Source: Rhynchopus euleeides (lineage: Eukaryota; Euglenozoa; Diplonemea; Diplonemida; Diplonemidae). From it: a DNA stretch of 64,000 nucleotides. The notes under the pieces are model-generated. The model did no database searches. It was not told where the DNA came from and saw only the letters and a list, made by a program, of their open reading frames with translations. The DNA is taken from positions 496,001-560,000 of the forward strand of contig OY723322.1 of assembly GCA_963210315.1 (NCBI GenBank), written 5' to 3'. The position numbers and the translations under genes were made by a program. The stretch's first letter is position 1. Each line of letters begins with the position of its first letter. This document shows, piece by piece, positions 41,097-52,400 of this stretch.

Positions 41097-43473
41097 TTGG
41101 CTGTGAGTCAAACACTACTGCCTCTACCTGAGGCATGTTTTGTGTCGCAACAGTTGCGTCACATGTGTGACGCATCTGTGTGGAGTGTGTGTGGTTGTGC
41201 ACGTGTGCGCTGCGGTATGCTCAACCACCTGATGGGGGCGGAACACAACTCTTCTTGGGAGCTGCCAGGATCTGGCAAAAGGGGCGGGAAAGGGGCGCCG
41301 TATTCACAGCAGTGGTTTGGCAATGAACTCACCCCAGTTCAGAGACCGGTAATGAAGAAGATGACTGGGAGGCACACACCATGTCCCACCCAGCGGGACC
41401 CCCACACCCCCACCCACCCATCGGGACCCCCCCTCCTCGGGTGTTCCAAAAACCCTTTCTTTTGAATATTTGGAGTCTGTGCGGATCGCAGTGGGGTCAT
41501 TTTGGCCATGGGGTGCCTAATACCGCACATTCCCTAAGGGAAGCAAGGCAACCCTCCCAATCCCAAAAAATCCGGCGCGAGTCGGGAGTCGGCCTTATTT
41601 ACACCCCTGCCCCCCCCCCGAGTTCTGGAATTATTTTCAACAGACCACCACCACTGCACACGCCAACTGAACTGCGCACGCCATTTCGCCCGGGTGTTGA
41701 CCCACTACATCACCCACAGAGGTATTCGTGTGACGCCCAGGGGTCGTGGGTGGTGGGCCCCGTTGCTCGTTGGGCCATAACGGGGTGGTTGACTTGTTCA
41801 CAACGGGGAGACTTCGCCAAAGAGATGCAACTAGAGAATCGCAGAGATACGCCTTGGTGTGAGGCATTTTCACTGATGCCAGTTTACAACCGGGTTTTGT
41901 GAGGCACGCACACTCACACACACTCACACGCGAATCGCTTTGAATTGGTGCGGAGCACACACCGATCACCTCCCCTTGTGTGATACTGTCCGGACGCACA
42001 GCTCAGTTTTTTCGCCTTACTTTTCTGGCGTGACCATGGAACCCCCTGGAACCGGCACGGACCTGCACAGAACCCCTATATGATCACGCCACTTACAGTT
42101 CTGAGAGAAGTACTCTCCAAAGTGCCGTAGCGTAGCACGGCAGGGTTGGACGTACCACGTTGAGATAGAGCACCAACGGCAATGCCTTGACACCCTTCGG
42201 CTTCTGTTTGCTTTAACACACACACACCCCACCCCCCTCTTTAAGACATTCTACACTGGCTGATCAGATGCACAGCGCTCTAACGCAAAATAAAGGGAAC
42301 GCCTGGAAGGAAAGACGGGTGCCGCAAAGCAGCTCCAAAAAAATGAAGGGGTGAGGTGGGGCTGAATGTGGCAGCGAACACGAATGTGTCGAGATGGGTA
42401 AAAAGAGGCTTACAATCGACATCCCTTCGCATGGTTTGGTCGAGGGGGTGGGTGGGTCTTCGAAAAAGTCAACCTTTCTTCGGAAATATGTTATGTGTGC
42501 ATCTTTCAAAAGACTTCTGCTCCTATGCATCGGAAGGAAACGCACCCAAACAACGCCACCGGCGTGAAGCCCCCTGGTGTTGCACGTTTTTCTCCAGAGG
42601 AGGGCCTCTTGATGTCAGCGGGCTCTATGATTGGTTTCTGCATAGAGCATTGATTTAACATGGCCCTCCGACGTGGTGGTTGGTGAGTGTGTGGGTAGTG
42701 GAATTCACATCAAGAACAGGACGCTCTGTCGTGCACCCCACCGCTGCAAAGATCCACGCCTGTGCGGGCTGATCAGGCTTTGAGAAACCAGACCCTACGC
42801 GAATCGCCGCAGCACTGAGTTGTGGATTGAGTAGGTGACAAACGAATGGACGGGGGGGAAAGGGGGGCACTAATATGGATATAAGGGCGCAATGTGTGGG
42901 TGTGTGTGGTCAGCTTTGGTGGCCACCCGAGGGGGGGGTCCAGGCAGCTTTTGACAGCACAACAGAAAAGATATCGCGGATGTGAGTGGCTTCCTTTTCA
43001 CGGATGTGAACAAACCGGACATGCAGCGTGATGAAATGAGAACATCTCTTACGCGTCTCACTGCAGGCGCCCGATTTGGCTCATCTGGAGGGATGCCTTG
43101 ATGCCGGTTATTTTCACTTGAAACCTCAGCTGATGTCTCAATGTTCACGGTAAACGAGGCACACCTCTCCAGATGCACACAGAGTTGCGTCAGTCAAGGC
43201 GCCACGTTAGCCAAAAAAATACTATCAAGATCGCTGGGACAAGCGATCCGATACTCGCAAAGAAAAGGGGGCACACTCTTCGTTCCTCCACACTCCTCCC
43301 CCCCGCTCCAGGACACGCAGCCCAGATTTTGGATCGGACAAGGCGAAAAGAGCCAAAATAATCACACACAGCCCCGCGCTAATCCCCCAGACAGCACTAT
43401 ACTGCCTTGGGGCTGCGCGGCATGGAAAGGTGCTGCACTGCAGAGAACCTAAAGGTCGGAACCCGAGCCCCGG

Positions 43474-45695
43474 TCAGCCGTCACTCTTTGGCGGGGTCTG
43501 CGGTGCGCCGAAGGTTGACGAAGTGCCTGCCTGCAGCAGCCCTGCCGAGGTGCGCATCCGCCGTTCCGCCTCCCCGTTGGGCAGCGGCTGGGTGCGTTTG
43601 TCCTTCTCCCGGAGGCGGACGAGCTTCTGGATCTTCTCCTCCAGCATGGTGATCTGGGACGTGCACTGCAGACGGGAGGCGGTGGTGGGGTGGTCGCTGT
43701 GGGCACACAAGACAGAGCCACATTCGGAACATCAAGCAAACCCAGTGCAAGAGGGGTGCCAGCCGGCAGCACCAAAGATGGGCTCGATGCATACCTTGAG
43801 GAGCCGCGACTCTTCGGATTGGGCGTACCGCTCGCGCACACGCGGTGGCAGCGGAGAGCCCGGGTAGCTCTCGCCGTCAGCAGACACGGCTGGCGAGACG
43901 CTGGCAAAGCTTGTGTAGGGTGAGTGGACTGAGGGGACGGAGACGGCAGAGCTGCGCCTCTTCGGCAGGGCCATGGACAGCGGAACCTGCAGGCTCTGCG
44001 AGCGCTGGTGTGCGGGTGCCTGCGGGGGCATGGCAAACGCACTCAGGTTCCGGGAGCTGGGGCTCGCAGGCGTCACTACGGGGGTCATGTCCACCCCGTG
44101 GGCACCCTTCAGATCCGTCGAACTCGTCAGGCTGGCCGGTGCCTGCCGCGCCACTCGCACAGTCGCGATGCGGTCCTTCCCGTCCTTCCCGTCCTTCCCG
44201 AGGGACACGTCACTGCCACGCTTCGTGCTGCGCAGATATCGGAGCATGTTGGGCTTCCGCCGCAGCTCGCGCGTGTGTGTCGAACGCTTGTGGTTTTTAT
44301 ACGACTCCTGGAAATTCTGACCGATGATCACCATCGGGAAGGCGATGACCAGCGTGCCGCACAGCATGGTCACCGCTGCAATACACTTCCCTGCGACGGA
44401 AGAGGGCACCTCGTCGCCGTACCTGCAAACGGATGGGATGGGTGTTGGTGCTGGCCAGGACCGAATAACACAAACCACTCCACACGCAAACATGCCCAAT
44501 GCAGCAGTGTGGAACACCCCCAACACTCTGCAACCAACACACCCTCTACTGCAACACACACCGGTGCATACCCTACTGTCGTCAGAGTCACAAGGCACCA
44601 CCACGAGGCATGCAGGATCGACTGATAGGGAGAGCGCTCCTTGATGTCTGGGACGGTTGCGCTGGCCAGCAGTTCGATGGTCGGAGGGGGTGCTGATTCG
44701 TTGGAGCACGTTGAGAGGTTGAAGTGGTCCACGTAGTATGTCACCACGTCGGGCACCGCGATGCGGTAGTCCCCCGGGTCGGGCTGGACCCAGCGGTACC
44801 ACTGGTCAGTCGTGTTGTCGAAATTCAGCGATTCCCTCTCGGCGAAATACATCGTGCTGGAGAACAGCACGGTGCTGAGAAAGATGAGAAACATCAGCAG
44901 GTACAACCCCTCCGTGCTGCCTGCCAGAGACCCCAGCACGATGTTGACCTCGACGCTGTATTTTGAGACTTTGAATATCCGGAACACGCGCATCAGACGC
45001 AAAATCCGGATGACGATAAACGCCTCCGACTGCTGCGACCCCACACCCAGCGACACATAAAAGGGGATGATGGACAGAATGTCTATCACGGTATAACGGT
45101 CTGTGAAAAACTTCTTCAGATCCGGAGCAGAGATGATCCGCAACACCAGCTCTGCCGTGAAATACGCCATGCACACCTCCTCGATGCGTGTCAGAGCCAG
45201 GGGCGTGTCGCGGTAATATCTCGGGTCCGTCTCTATCACAAACACGACAACGGACACCACAATGAAGATCAGCCCAAGCCCCGAGACGATATGAGAGAGC
45301 AGGTCGTACACAGGCGGAGGGTCGTCTGAGGGCTCCATCACGAGCCAGAGCTTGTTGCGCCAGGTGGTGGGTTCGATCTTCTCCTGGTCCTCCTCTTCGG
45401 ACATGGTGGTTTCGTCGTCTCGTTCTTCCTCCGGAGATCGGATTCGTATATCGACTACTAAATTGTGACCGCAGTGATGACAAGCCCAGTCGGTTATGAC
45501 ATGGCTCGCCTTAACAGGAACGGCGTAGATCAGAGGGTCCTCCACCTCACGGTGATACCGCTTCTTCGTGACAGCATCGACATCCAGGGTGACGGTCGTC
45601 TCATCCGAACAGTCACTATCCCGGCTCGAATCGGAGTCACTCAATTGGCCGGAGTTCTGATTCCCTATGGTTGCCGCAAGAACTGCGACCGCCAT
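43474..45695 (-). CDS. Kv-type voltage-gated potassium channel, three exons
   Basis: Exons 45695-44572, 44422-43795 and 43665-43474 give 647 residues. The N-terminus is acidic with a CxxC pair (Cys72/Cys75). S1 is about 131-154, S2 171-190, S3 201-218. S4 at 227-242 carries four Arg at every third position (230, 233, 236, 239). S5 is about 263-284. A long extracellular turret (about 286-355) precedes the pore helix SWWCLVTLTT and the selectivity filter TVGYGD (373-378). S6 is CIAAVTMLCGTLVIAFPMVI. The cytosolic tail is Ser/Pro-rich and ends in a coiled coil in exon 3, a possible tetramerisation site. The filter is K+-selective by sequence. Membrane location (plasma or flagellar) is unknown. 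Confidence 0.93.
43666..43794 (-). other. 129-nt phase-0 intron 2 of the potassium channel
   Basis: The donor GTATGCATCG is at 43794, directly after a Leu-Leu-Lys codon run. The acceptor is CCTCCCGTCTGCAG ending at 43666. It joins in phase to CTSQITMLEEKIQKL, which extends a coiled coil. An alternative upstream acceptor (CCCACAG) would shift the frame. Confidence 0.82.
44423..44571 (-). other. 149-nt intron 1 of the potassium channel, inside the selectivity-filter Gly codon
   Basis: The exon ends GTAGG, the donor is GTATGCACCG at 44571, and the acceptor ends GTTTGCAG at 44423 before GTACGGCGACGAG. Splicing yields Val-Gly-Tyr-Gly-Asp-Glu. Unspliced, the frame runs into an unrelated tail after Val-Gly-Tyr and lacks S6. 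Confidence 0.95.
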
Positions 45696-45749
45696 CTCCC
45701 CGCCTTTTCCACCTCCCGCAGCAGGGTCAGGAACACAGCCAAGACCCCG

Positions 45750-45905
45750 GGGGCCTTCGCTCTGGAGTGAGAAAAGTGAGAAAAAGTGAGCCCAAAAATG
45801 GAAAAAATGGCAAAAAAAAGAGTGTGGGGAGTTGGGTCCAGTTTAGCAAAGTTGTCATATTTTTCGGGTGTTTTCTGAATGGGGACACCCGAAGAACCCC
45901 ATGAC
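45750..45905. mobile_element. CTTCGCT-family element overlapping the potassium-channel leader
   Basis: It starts GGGGGCCTTCGCTC at about 45750 and ends near GGGGACACCCGAAG. A central 40-bp segment (AGAGTGTGGGGAGTTGGGTC and the following CAGTTTAGCAAAGT) is shared almost exactly, in inverse orientation, with 55955-56115. Confidence 0.7.
45762..45790 (-). promoter_or_regulatory. Candidate spliced-leader acceptor of the potassium channel
   Basis: The minus strand reads CTCACTTTTCTCACTCCAG, with AG at 45763-45762, giving a 66-nt leader. The site lies within the repeat element at 45750-45905. Confidence 0.55.
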
Positions 45906-46350
45906 ATGGTCATGACATGTCGCCATCTGCAAAATTGATCTTCACCTGACCGTGAAGACCGGAGGTGGTGAACACAGTGTTACGCAATCACTTTAGTGGC
46001 GTCCCCACAGTCCAGCGGGATCCGGTGTGCCAGGTGGGGGGAGGCGTCGTGGCCTTGGGACACCAGGTCAGGTGCGTGTTCCCCGTTGAGGGGAATTCCA
46101 TAGAAGACGTGCGGGTTCCCTTGGTATTTTGAGCGTCTCATTGTTCCAGGTAGACCGATACCCCTCCGGCTAAATTGGCCAGGTTGGCGAGGCGTTCATG
46201 GCGTGTTAGCACTACACCCCTTAATCAGGTTTTTGGTTCCCATGGCGACACCCTCTTCGTCTAGGGTGAGCCTGTAGTGGAGGCAATCTACCTGCGCCGA
46301 AATGTCTAGTGCTGTCGAGACCCCACGGGAGGCAGCGAGGAAAACGCTAT

Positions 46351-46430
46351 TACCTGGGATCCCCCGTGTTTAAGCCCCCCCTGGGGGGTCTGGCAAGGGG
46401 GGGCTTAACCACAGGGGGCCTCGAGTTGTC
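46351..46430. repeat. Hairpin related to the TACCTGGGAC fold-back
   Basis: TACCTGGGATCCCCCGTGTT and the following AAGCCCCCC are mirrored by GGGGGGGCTTAACCACAGGGGG. This is one half of the arrangement seen at 12991-13290. Confidence 0.6.
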
Positions 46431-47010
46431 AATACCACCGCGATGAGCCCGATGACCTGAGGGCCATCCTCCAGCACCCCGTCGAGGGGCGCTACACCTT
46501 CACCCCCTCGCGAGCGGCTCATGAAAGCGATACAGGAGACGGGCGCTGTATGACAAGGCCGTACGGCTGGGGACGAACCCAGTTCCGGAGGGGTTCATCC
46601 CCGAGGCGATGAAACACGTGAGCTACGGGACTGGGCGGGCCTGGGCGGAGATGCGGGTCGAGACAGGTCGCAGCCCTGCACCTGGCCGCACAAGCTCTGG
46701 GGTTTGCGACGATCCGGCTGCAGGGACCGCGGCGTCGATCCAGCAGCCTGCACGAGGTGTAGCCATGCGGCACCGCCTAGCCCTCCCATCCGGGGCCCCC
46801 CTCCAGCGCGCGCAGTCGCTGCATCGGGGGGACGCGGAGGAGGCGGAGCTGGTGAAGCAGCTCGCGGAGGCCTGCGTCAGGGAGAAGCGTGACGATGGCG
46901 AGTTCTGCGAAGCAAGAGCGCATCAGGTGGCTGCAGGAGGACGACCTGTGCCGGATCGTCGAGCCACCCAACGGCAGGCAGCCCCTGCAGGGTTCAGGTG
47001 TGGCAGTGTG
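46431..47010 (+). pseudogene. Possible decayed protein-coding sequence, unidentified
   Basis: Protein-like stretches appear in different frames of the plus strand in sequence: DDLRAILQHPVEGRYTFTP, then VRLGTNPVPEGFIPEAMKHV, then QVAALHLAAQALGFATIRLQ, then EEAELVKQLAEACVREKRDD, with shifts between them. The strand is opposite to all intact genes. It could be a degraded mobile-element gene or a gene remnant; the parent family is not recognised. Confidence 0.3.
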
Positions 47011-47235
47011 TGCGGCAGCATTTCCAGACTCGGTGAGACAGGAGGCATTTGGGTCGGGGATGGCTTGCAGACAAATCCGTACGGGAAGTTGGTGTGGTGC
47101 TGTACAATGCACATGTCGGGCGGGCGTGTCCTGCACACGTGGGTGGCAGGGCTCTTCGTAACAATCGACCCAACGACCCACCGAATTTGGTCAGGGGCTT
47201 GGCATGGCATGAATCATGTCAACCTGTGAACAGAC

Positions 47236-47271
47236 GTTCACTACGGCGGCTGGGGGGCTCGACCCCCCTGT
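47236..47271 (+). repeat. 55-bp interspersed repeat, copy 5 (internally deleted)
   Basis: GTTCACTAC joined directly to GGCGGCTGGGGGGCTC and CCCCCCTGT. About 19 bp is missing relative to the full copies. Confidence 0.75.
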
Positions 47272-47448
47272 GGCATGTCCTTGCGCGACAATTTATCGTC
47301 AAATCGGGTAGGGTCCGGGCTACCCAGGATGCAGCCCAATTCACACGGAATCTGCGCCCGCCGTTTTGCAATTTGGGTTAGCGTGCTGGCATCGCAGCCT
47401 GGCCCCGAGGGACCATGCCGTGAGTAACCGCGCCCACCAGGAATAAAT

Positions 47449-47503
47449 GTTCACTCCCATGGCCTCCGGCGGCTGGGGGGCTCCGCCCCCCAGACCCCCC
47501 TGT
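47449..47503 (+). repeat. 55-bp interspersed repeat, copy 6
   Basis: Full-length copy with two substitutions near its start (GTTCACTCCCATGG); the rest matches the consensus. Confidence 0.85.
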
Positions 47504-47738
47504 CCAGCAGGGACAGGCACCCCGTTTGAAAGGCAGCCTACTGGCTCCTGCGTGTCATTTGAACATGATGCACACTGTGCGAAGTGACGCAAGAGTTCAC
47601 GCGCCTATTTCAGGGCGGGGGCAAGCCGCTGTCGATACCACGTCATCGTCCGCCAAGCTATACCCCCAACTCGTCAATCCTGGGGGAGGTCCTGCACCCC
47701 CAAGGAAGATAAGGTTAAACCCCCACCCCCACCCCCAG

Positions 47739-48439
47739 CATAGCTCTCAGTATTTCCCGTGCATGCAGCGCATGCATCCACAACTTTTGTGGATGCATCC
47801 ACACACAGGCTGGAGCTCCGAAGCCCTGCATGCAGGCCTGCCTGCAGTGAATGAATGCCTGTATGCCTGCATGCATGGATGTGTGCATGCATGCATCCAT
47901 GCAGGCATGCCTGCATGGATGGATGGATGGCTGGATGGATGGATGGATGGATGCATGCATGCATGCACACATCCATGCATGCATGGATGAATGCATGGAT
48001 GCATGCAGGCATCCATACCCGGTTTGCCTGCAGAGGATGAAATTTCAAGGAAATGTGCCAAGGGCCGGTATGGACACCCCTAAAACCCTTCTGAAACCAA
48101 AAAGTCCACGAAAGGGGTTAAAACGGCTTAATTCGTTGATTTGTTGCATTTCCCTGCAATTTTCAGCCAAAAATCGAATTTGGCTGGGCGAGTAGTTGGT
48201 CAAAATCGCGAAAATTCCCAAAAAATCGATTTTTCACAGAGGCCCAAAAACGTGTTTCTGGGTGAAAAATGGGCCCAAAAATCGGTTTTCCGACGTTTTT
48301 TTGGTCGATTTTTGGGGTTTCCAGCGATTTTCCTGTGTCAAATCGAAAATCCATTTTTTGACATTTTCGGGCATCCCTGGATGCCGTGGATGCATGCATG
48401 GATGCATCCACACCATCCACGGGCCCACTGAGAGCTATG
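47739..48439. mobile_element. 701-bp non-autonomous transposon, 13-bp TIRs, 7-bp target duplication (copy B)
   Basis: It has the same perfect ends as copy A (CATAGCTCTCAGT / ACTGAGAGCTATG), flanked by identical CCCCCAG at 47732-47738 and 48440-48446. The interior includes an ATGCATGG-rich low-complexity block (about 47850-48015) and A/T-richer unique sequence (48050-48340) missing from copy A. There is no transposase frame. Confidence 0.93.
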
Positions 48440-48446
48440 CCCCCAG

Positions 48447-48522
48447 CCCCGCGACCCCACCCCCACCCCGCGCTTCGCGCGGGGTGGGGGTGGGGTCGCG
48501 GGGCCGCGCTTCGCGCGGCCCC
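48447..48522. repeat. 27-bp perfect GC hairpin plus a second 10-bp hairpin, both with TTC loops
   Basis: The left arm 48447-48473 and right arm 48477-48503 are perfectly complementary around a TTC loop. Overlapping it, 48500-48509 pairs with 48513-48522 around another TTC. The core GCTTCGC is the complement of GCGAAGC. It begins one base after the target duplication of the adjacent transposon. Confidence 0.92.
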
Positions 48523-49467
48523 CCGCGCAAAAGTGTCAGCAGGGGATGTGCTGTCCTGCGCTGGACGCGGGGGGCGGTGGGGCGCCGGGGGGGTGACGAC
48601 TGGCCGATGGCCAGGGGGTGCTGCGCGTTCCCGTGCGCTCAAAAAACGATGCGCAAGGGGGCTGGTAAAGGGTGGGCCTCTCCCCCACGGAGAGCCGCCC
48701 GTGCGGGGGTGGGCGCGAACCCGACCCGGGAGGCGCGCGTACTGGGGACAACAACTGCCGAGGCGGGCCGAGCGGGGTGTGGCCCAAAGCTGGCGGCACG
48801 CGAGAGGGAGGCGATCGACCACTGACTGGGCGACGGGAGGGGAAGAAGTTGGGCGGGCAGCTGCAACGCGAGGCGCAGTCGGAACTGGTGCACACCTTCG
48901 AGGTCACCGAAAGGGCTGCCGCGGAGCGGGAGCTGATCACCGACGCGTTTGTTGACTTCTGGCACAGGAACGAGGGCGGCTGCCTGTCACGAAGTTGTCT
49001 GCCGGCCGTTCCTGTAGAACCTCAGCGGACACCGGCGACGACTACGCCGGAAAGCTGGTGACAGGGCTGCACGGGCTTACTTTGGTACCCGGGGGCGAAC
49101 CGGGGGACTGCTACACTCCCTTCTCTGCTCACGGGTGTCTGCTGCATCTCGAGGCGAGAAGCTGCACGGGCGTGAAGGGTAAAGGGGGTGCGAACGAGAC
49201 GGAGGAGCACAGCGCAGGGGCGCGGTAGAGATGTGTGTGACGAGGGCGCGGGTGTCAAAGCTGTGCTTCCTGAGTGGCGGAACTGGCGGAGGTCGGCGGC
49301 GTGAGGCGACGGCGGGCCGGACGACGCTGCCGAAACCCCGGGATACCTCCCTCGAGGTGGTGACGGGCAACGGGACGGAAGCCTCACTTGGTTGCAGCGG
49401 GAGGGACGGAGCACTGCGATCGCCGAAAAGCCACTAAGTGACTGCGATGGAGTGGGGGAGGAAGGCG

Positions 49468-52400
49468 GCCTGGGGGCATGACACAGTGTGTTAGAAGCCT
49501 GGGGGGGCATGACACAGTGTGCTGGAAGCCTGGGGGGGCATGACACACTGTGTTAGAAGCCTGGGGGGGCATGACACACTGTGTTTGAAGCCTGGGGGGG
49601 CATGACACAGTGTGTTAGAAGCCTGGGGGGGCATGACACAGTGTGTTAGAAGCCTGGGGGGGCATGACACAGTGTGCTGGAAGCCTGGGGGGGCATGACA
49701 CACTGTGTTTGAAGCCTGGGGGGGCATGACACAGTGTGCTGGAAGCCTGGGGGGGCATGACACACAGTGTTAGAAGCCTGGGGGGGCATGACACACTGTG
49801 TTAGAAGCCTGGGGGGGCATGACACAGTGTGCTGGAAGCCTGGGGGGGCATGACACACTGTGTTTGAAGCCTGGGGGGGCATGACACAGTGTGTTAGAAG
49901 GCTGGGGGGGCATGACACAGTGTGCTGGAAGCCTGGGGGGGCATGACACACAGTGTTAGAAGCCTGGGGGGGCATGACACAGTGTGTTAGAAGCCTGGGG
50001 GGGCATGACACACAGTGTTAGAAGCCTGGGGGGGCATGACACAGTGTGCTGGAAGCCTGGGGGGGCATGACACACAGTGTTAGAAGCCTGGGGGGGCATG
50101 ACACAGTGTGCTGGAAGCCTGGGGGGGCATGACACACAGTGTTAGAAGCCTGGGGGGGCATGACACACTGTGTTTGAAGCCTGGGGGGGGCATGACACAG
50201 TGTGTTAGAAGCCTGGGGGGGCCTGACACAGTGTGTTAGAAGCCTGGGGGGGCATGACACACAGTGTTAGAAGCCTGGGGGGGCATGACACACTGTGTTT
50301 GAAGCCTGGGGGGGCATGACACAGTGTGTTAGAAGGCTGGGGGGGCATGACACAGTGTGCTGGAAGCCTGGGGGGGCATGACACACAGTGTTAGAAGCCT
50401 GGGGGGGCATGACACACTGTGTTAGAAGCCTGGGGGGGCATGACACAGTGTGCTGGAAGCCTGGGGGGGCATGACACAGTGTTAGAAGCCTGGGGGGGCA
50501 TGACACACTGTGTTTGAAGCCTGGGGGGGCATGACACAGTGTGTTAGAAGCCTGGGGGGGCATGACACACAGTGTTAGAAGCCTGGGGGGGCATGACACA
50601 GTGTGCTGGAAGCCTGGGGGGGCATGACACACAGTGCTAGAAGCCTGGGGGGGCATGACACACTGTGTTTGAAGCCTGGGGGGGCATGACACAGTGTGTT
50701 AGAAGCCTGGGGGGGCATGACACAGTGTGTTAGAAGCCTGGGGGGGCATGACACACTGTGTTTGAAGCCTGGGGGGGCATGACACAGTGTGTTAGAAGCC
50801 TGGGGGGGCATGACACAGTGTGTTAGAAGCCTGGGGGGGCATGACACACAGTGTTAGAAGCCTGGGGGGGCATGACACAGTGTTAGAAGCCTGGGGGGGC
50901 GTGACACACAGTGTTAGAAGCCTGGGGGGGCATGACACAGTGTGCTGGAAGCCTGGGGGGGCATGACACACAGTGTTAGAAGCCTGGGGGGGCATGACAC
51001 ACTGTGTTTGAAGCCTGGGGGGGCATGACACAGTGTGTTAGAAGGCTGGGGGGGCATGACACAGTGTGCTGGAAGCCTGGGGGGGCATGACACACAGTGT
51101 TAGAAGCCTGGGGGGGCATGACACACTGTGTTAGAAGCCTGGGGGGGCATGACACAGTGTGCTGGAAGCCTGGGGGGGCATGACACAGTGTTAGAAGCCT
51201 GGGGGGGCATGACACACTGTGTTTGAAGCCTGGGGGGGCATGACACAGTGTGTTAGAAGCCTGGGGGGGCATGACACACAGTGTTAGAAGCCTGGGGGGG
51301 CATGACACAGTGTGCTGGAAGCCTGGGGGGGCATGACACACAGTGCTAGAAGCCTGGGGGGGCATGACACACTGTGTTTGAAGCCTGGGGGGGCATGACA
51401 CAGTGTGTTAGAAGCCTGGGGGGGCATGACACAGTGTGTTAGAAGCCTGGGGGGGCATGACACACTGTGTTTGAAGCCTGGGGGGGCATGACACAGTGTG
51501 TTAGAAGCCTGGGGGGGCATGACACAGTGTGTTAGAAGCCTGGGGGGGCATGACACACAGTGTTAGAAGCCTGGGGGGGCATGACACAGTGTTAGAAGCC
51601 TGGGGGGGCGTGACACACAGTGTTAGAAGCCTGGGGGGGCATGACACAGTGTGCTGGAAGCCTGGGGGGGCATGACACACAGTGTTAGAAGCCTGGGGGG
51701 GCATGACACACTGTGTTTGAAGCCTGGGGGGGCATGACACAGTGTGTTAGAAGCCTGGGGGGGCATGACACACTGTGTTAGAAGCCTGGGGGGGCATGAC
51801 ACAGTGTGTTAGAAGCCTGGGGGGGCATGACACAGTGTGTTAGAAGCCTGGGGGGGCATGACACACTGTGTTAGAAGCCTGGGGGGGCATGACACACAGT
51901 GTTAGAAGCCTGGGGGGGCATGACACAGTGTTAGAAGCCTGGGGGGGCGTGACACACAGTGTTAGAAGCCTGGGGGGGCATGACACAGTGTGCTGGAAGC
52001 CTGGGGGGGCATGACACACAGTGTTAGAAGCCTGGGGGGGCATGACACACAGTGTTAGAAGCCTGGGGGGGCATGACACACAGTGTTAGAAGCCTGGGGG
52101 GGCATGACACAGTGTGTTAGAAGCCTGGGGGGGCATGACACACTGTGTTAGAAGCCTGGGGGGGCATGACACACAGTGTTAGAAGCCTGGGGGGGCATGA
52201 CACACAGTGTTAGAAGCCTGGGGGGGCATGACACACTGTGTTAGAAGCCTGGGGGGGCATGACACACTGTGTTAGAAGCCTGGGGGGGCATGACACAGTG
52301 TGCTGGAAGCCTGGGGGGGCATGACACACAGTGTTAGAAGCCTGGGGGGGCATGACACACTGTGTTAGAAGCCTGGGGGGGCATGACACAGTGTGCTGGA

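Larger units (their letters stand above)
38578..43473. other. Intergenic tract with a 1.15-kb fold-back and a TIR element
   Basis: The tract contains the oxidase leader, the inverted-repeat element 39340-40493 and the 7-bp-target-duplication element 40868-41096. Two copies of GAGTCGGGAGTCGG followed by a TTATTTACA-like string lie at about 40540-40561 and 41579-41602, beside C runs. From 41700 to 43473 I see nothing beyond short unconvincing frames. Confidence 0.5.

Noticed and set aside
47850..48015. ATGC/GGATGCAT low-complexity block as an independent microsatellite
   Set aside because: It is internal to the 701-bp TIR element and is described there.
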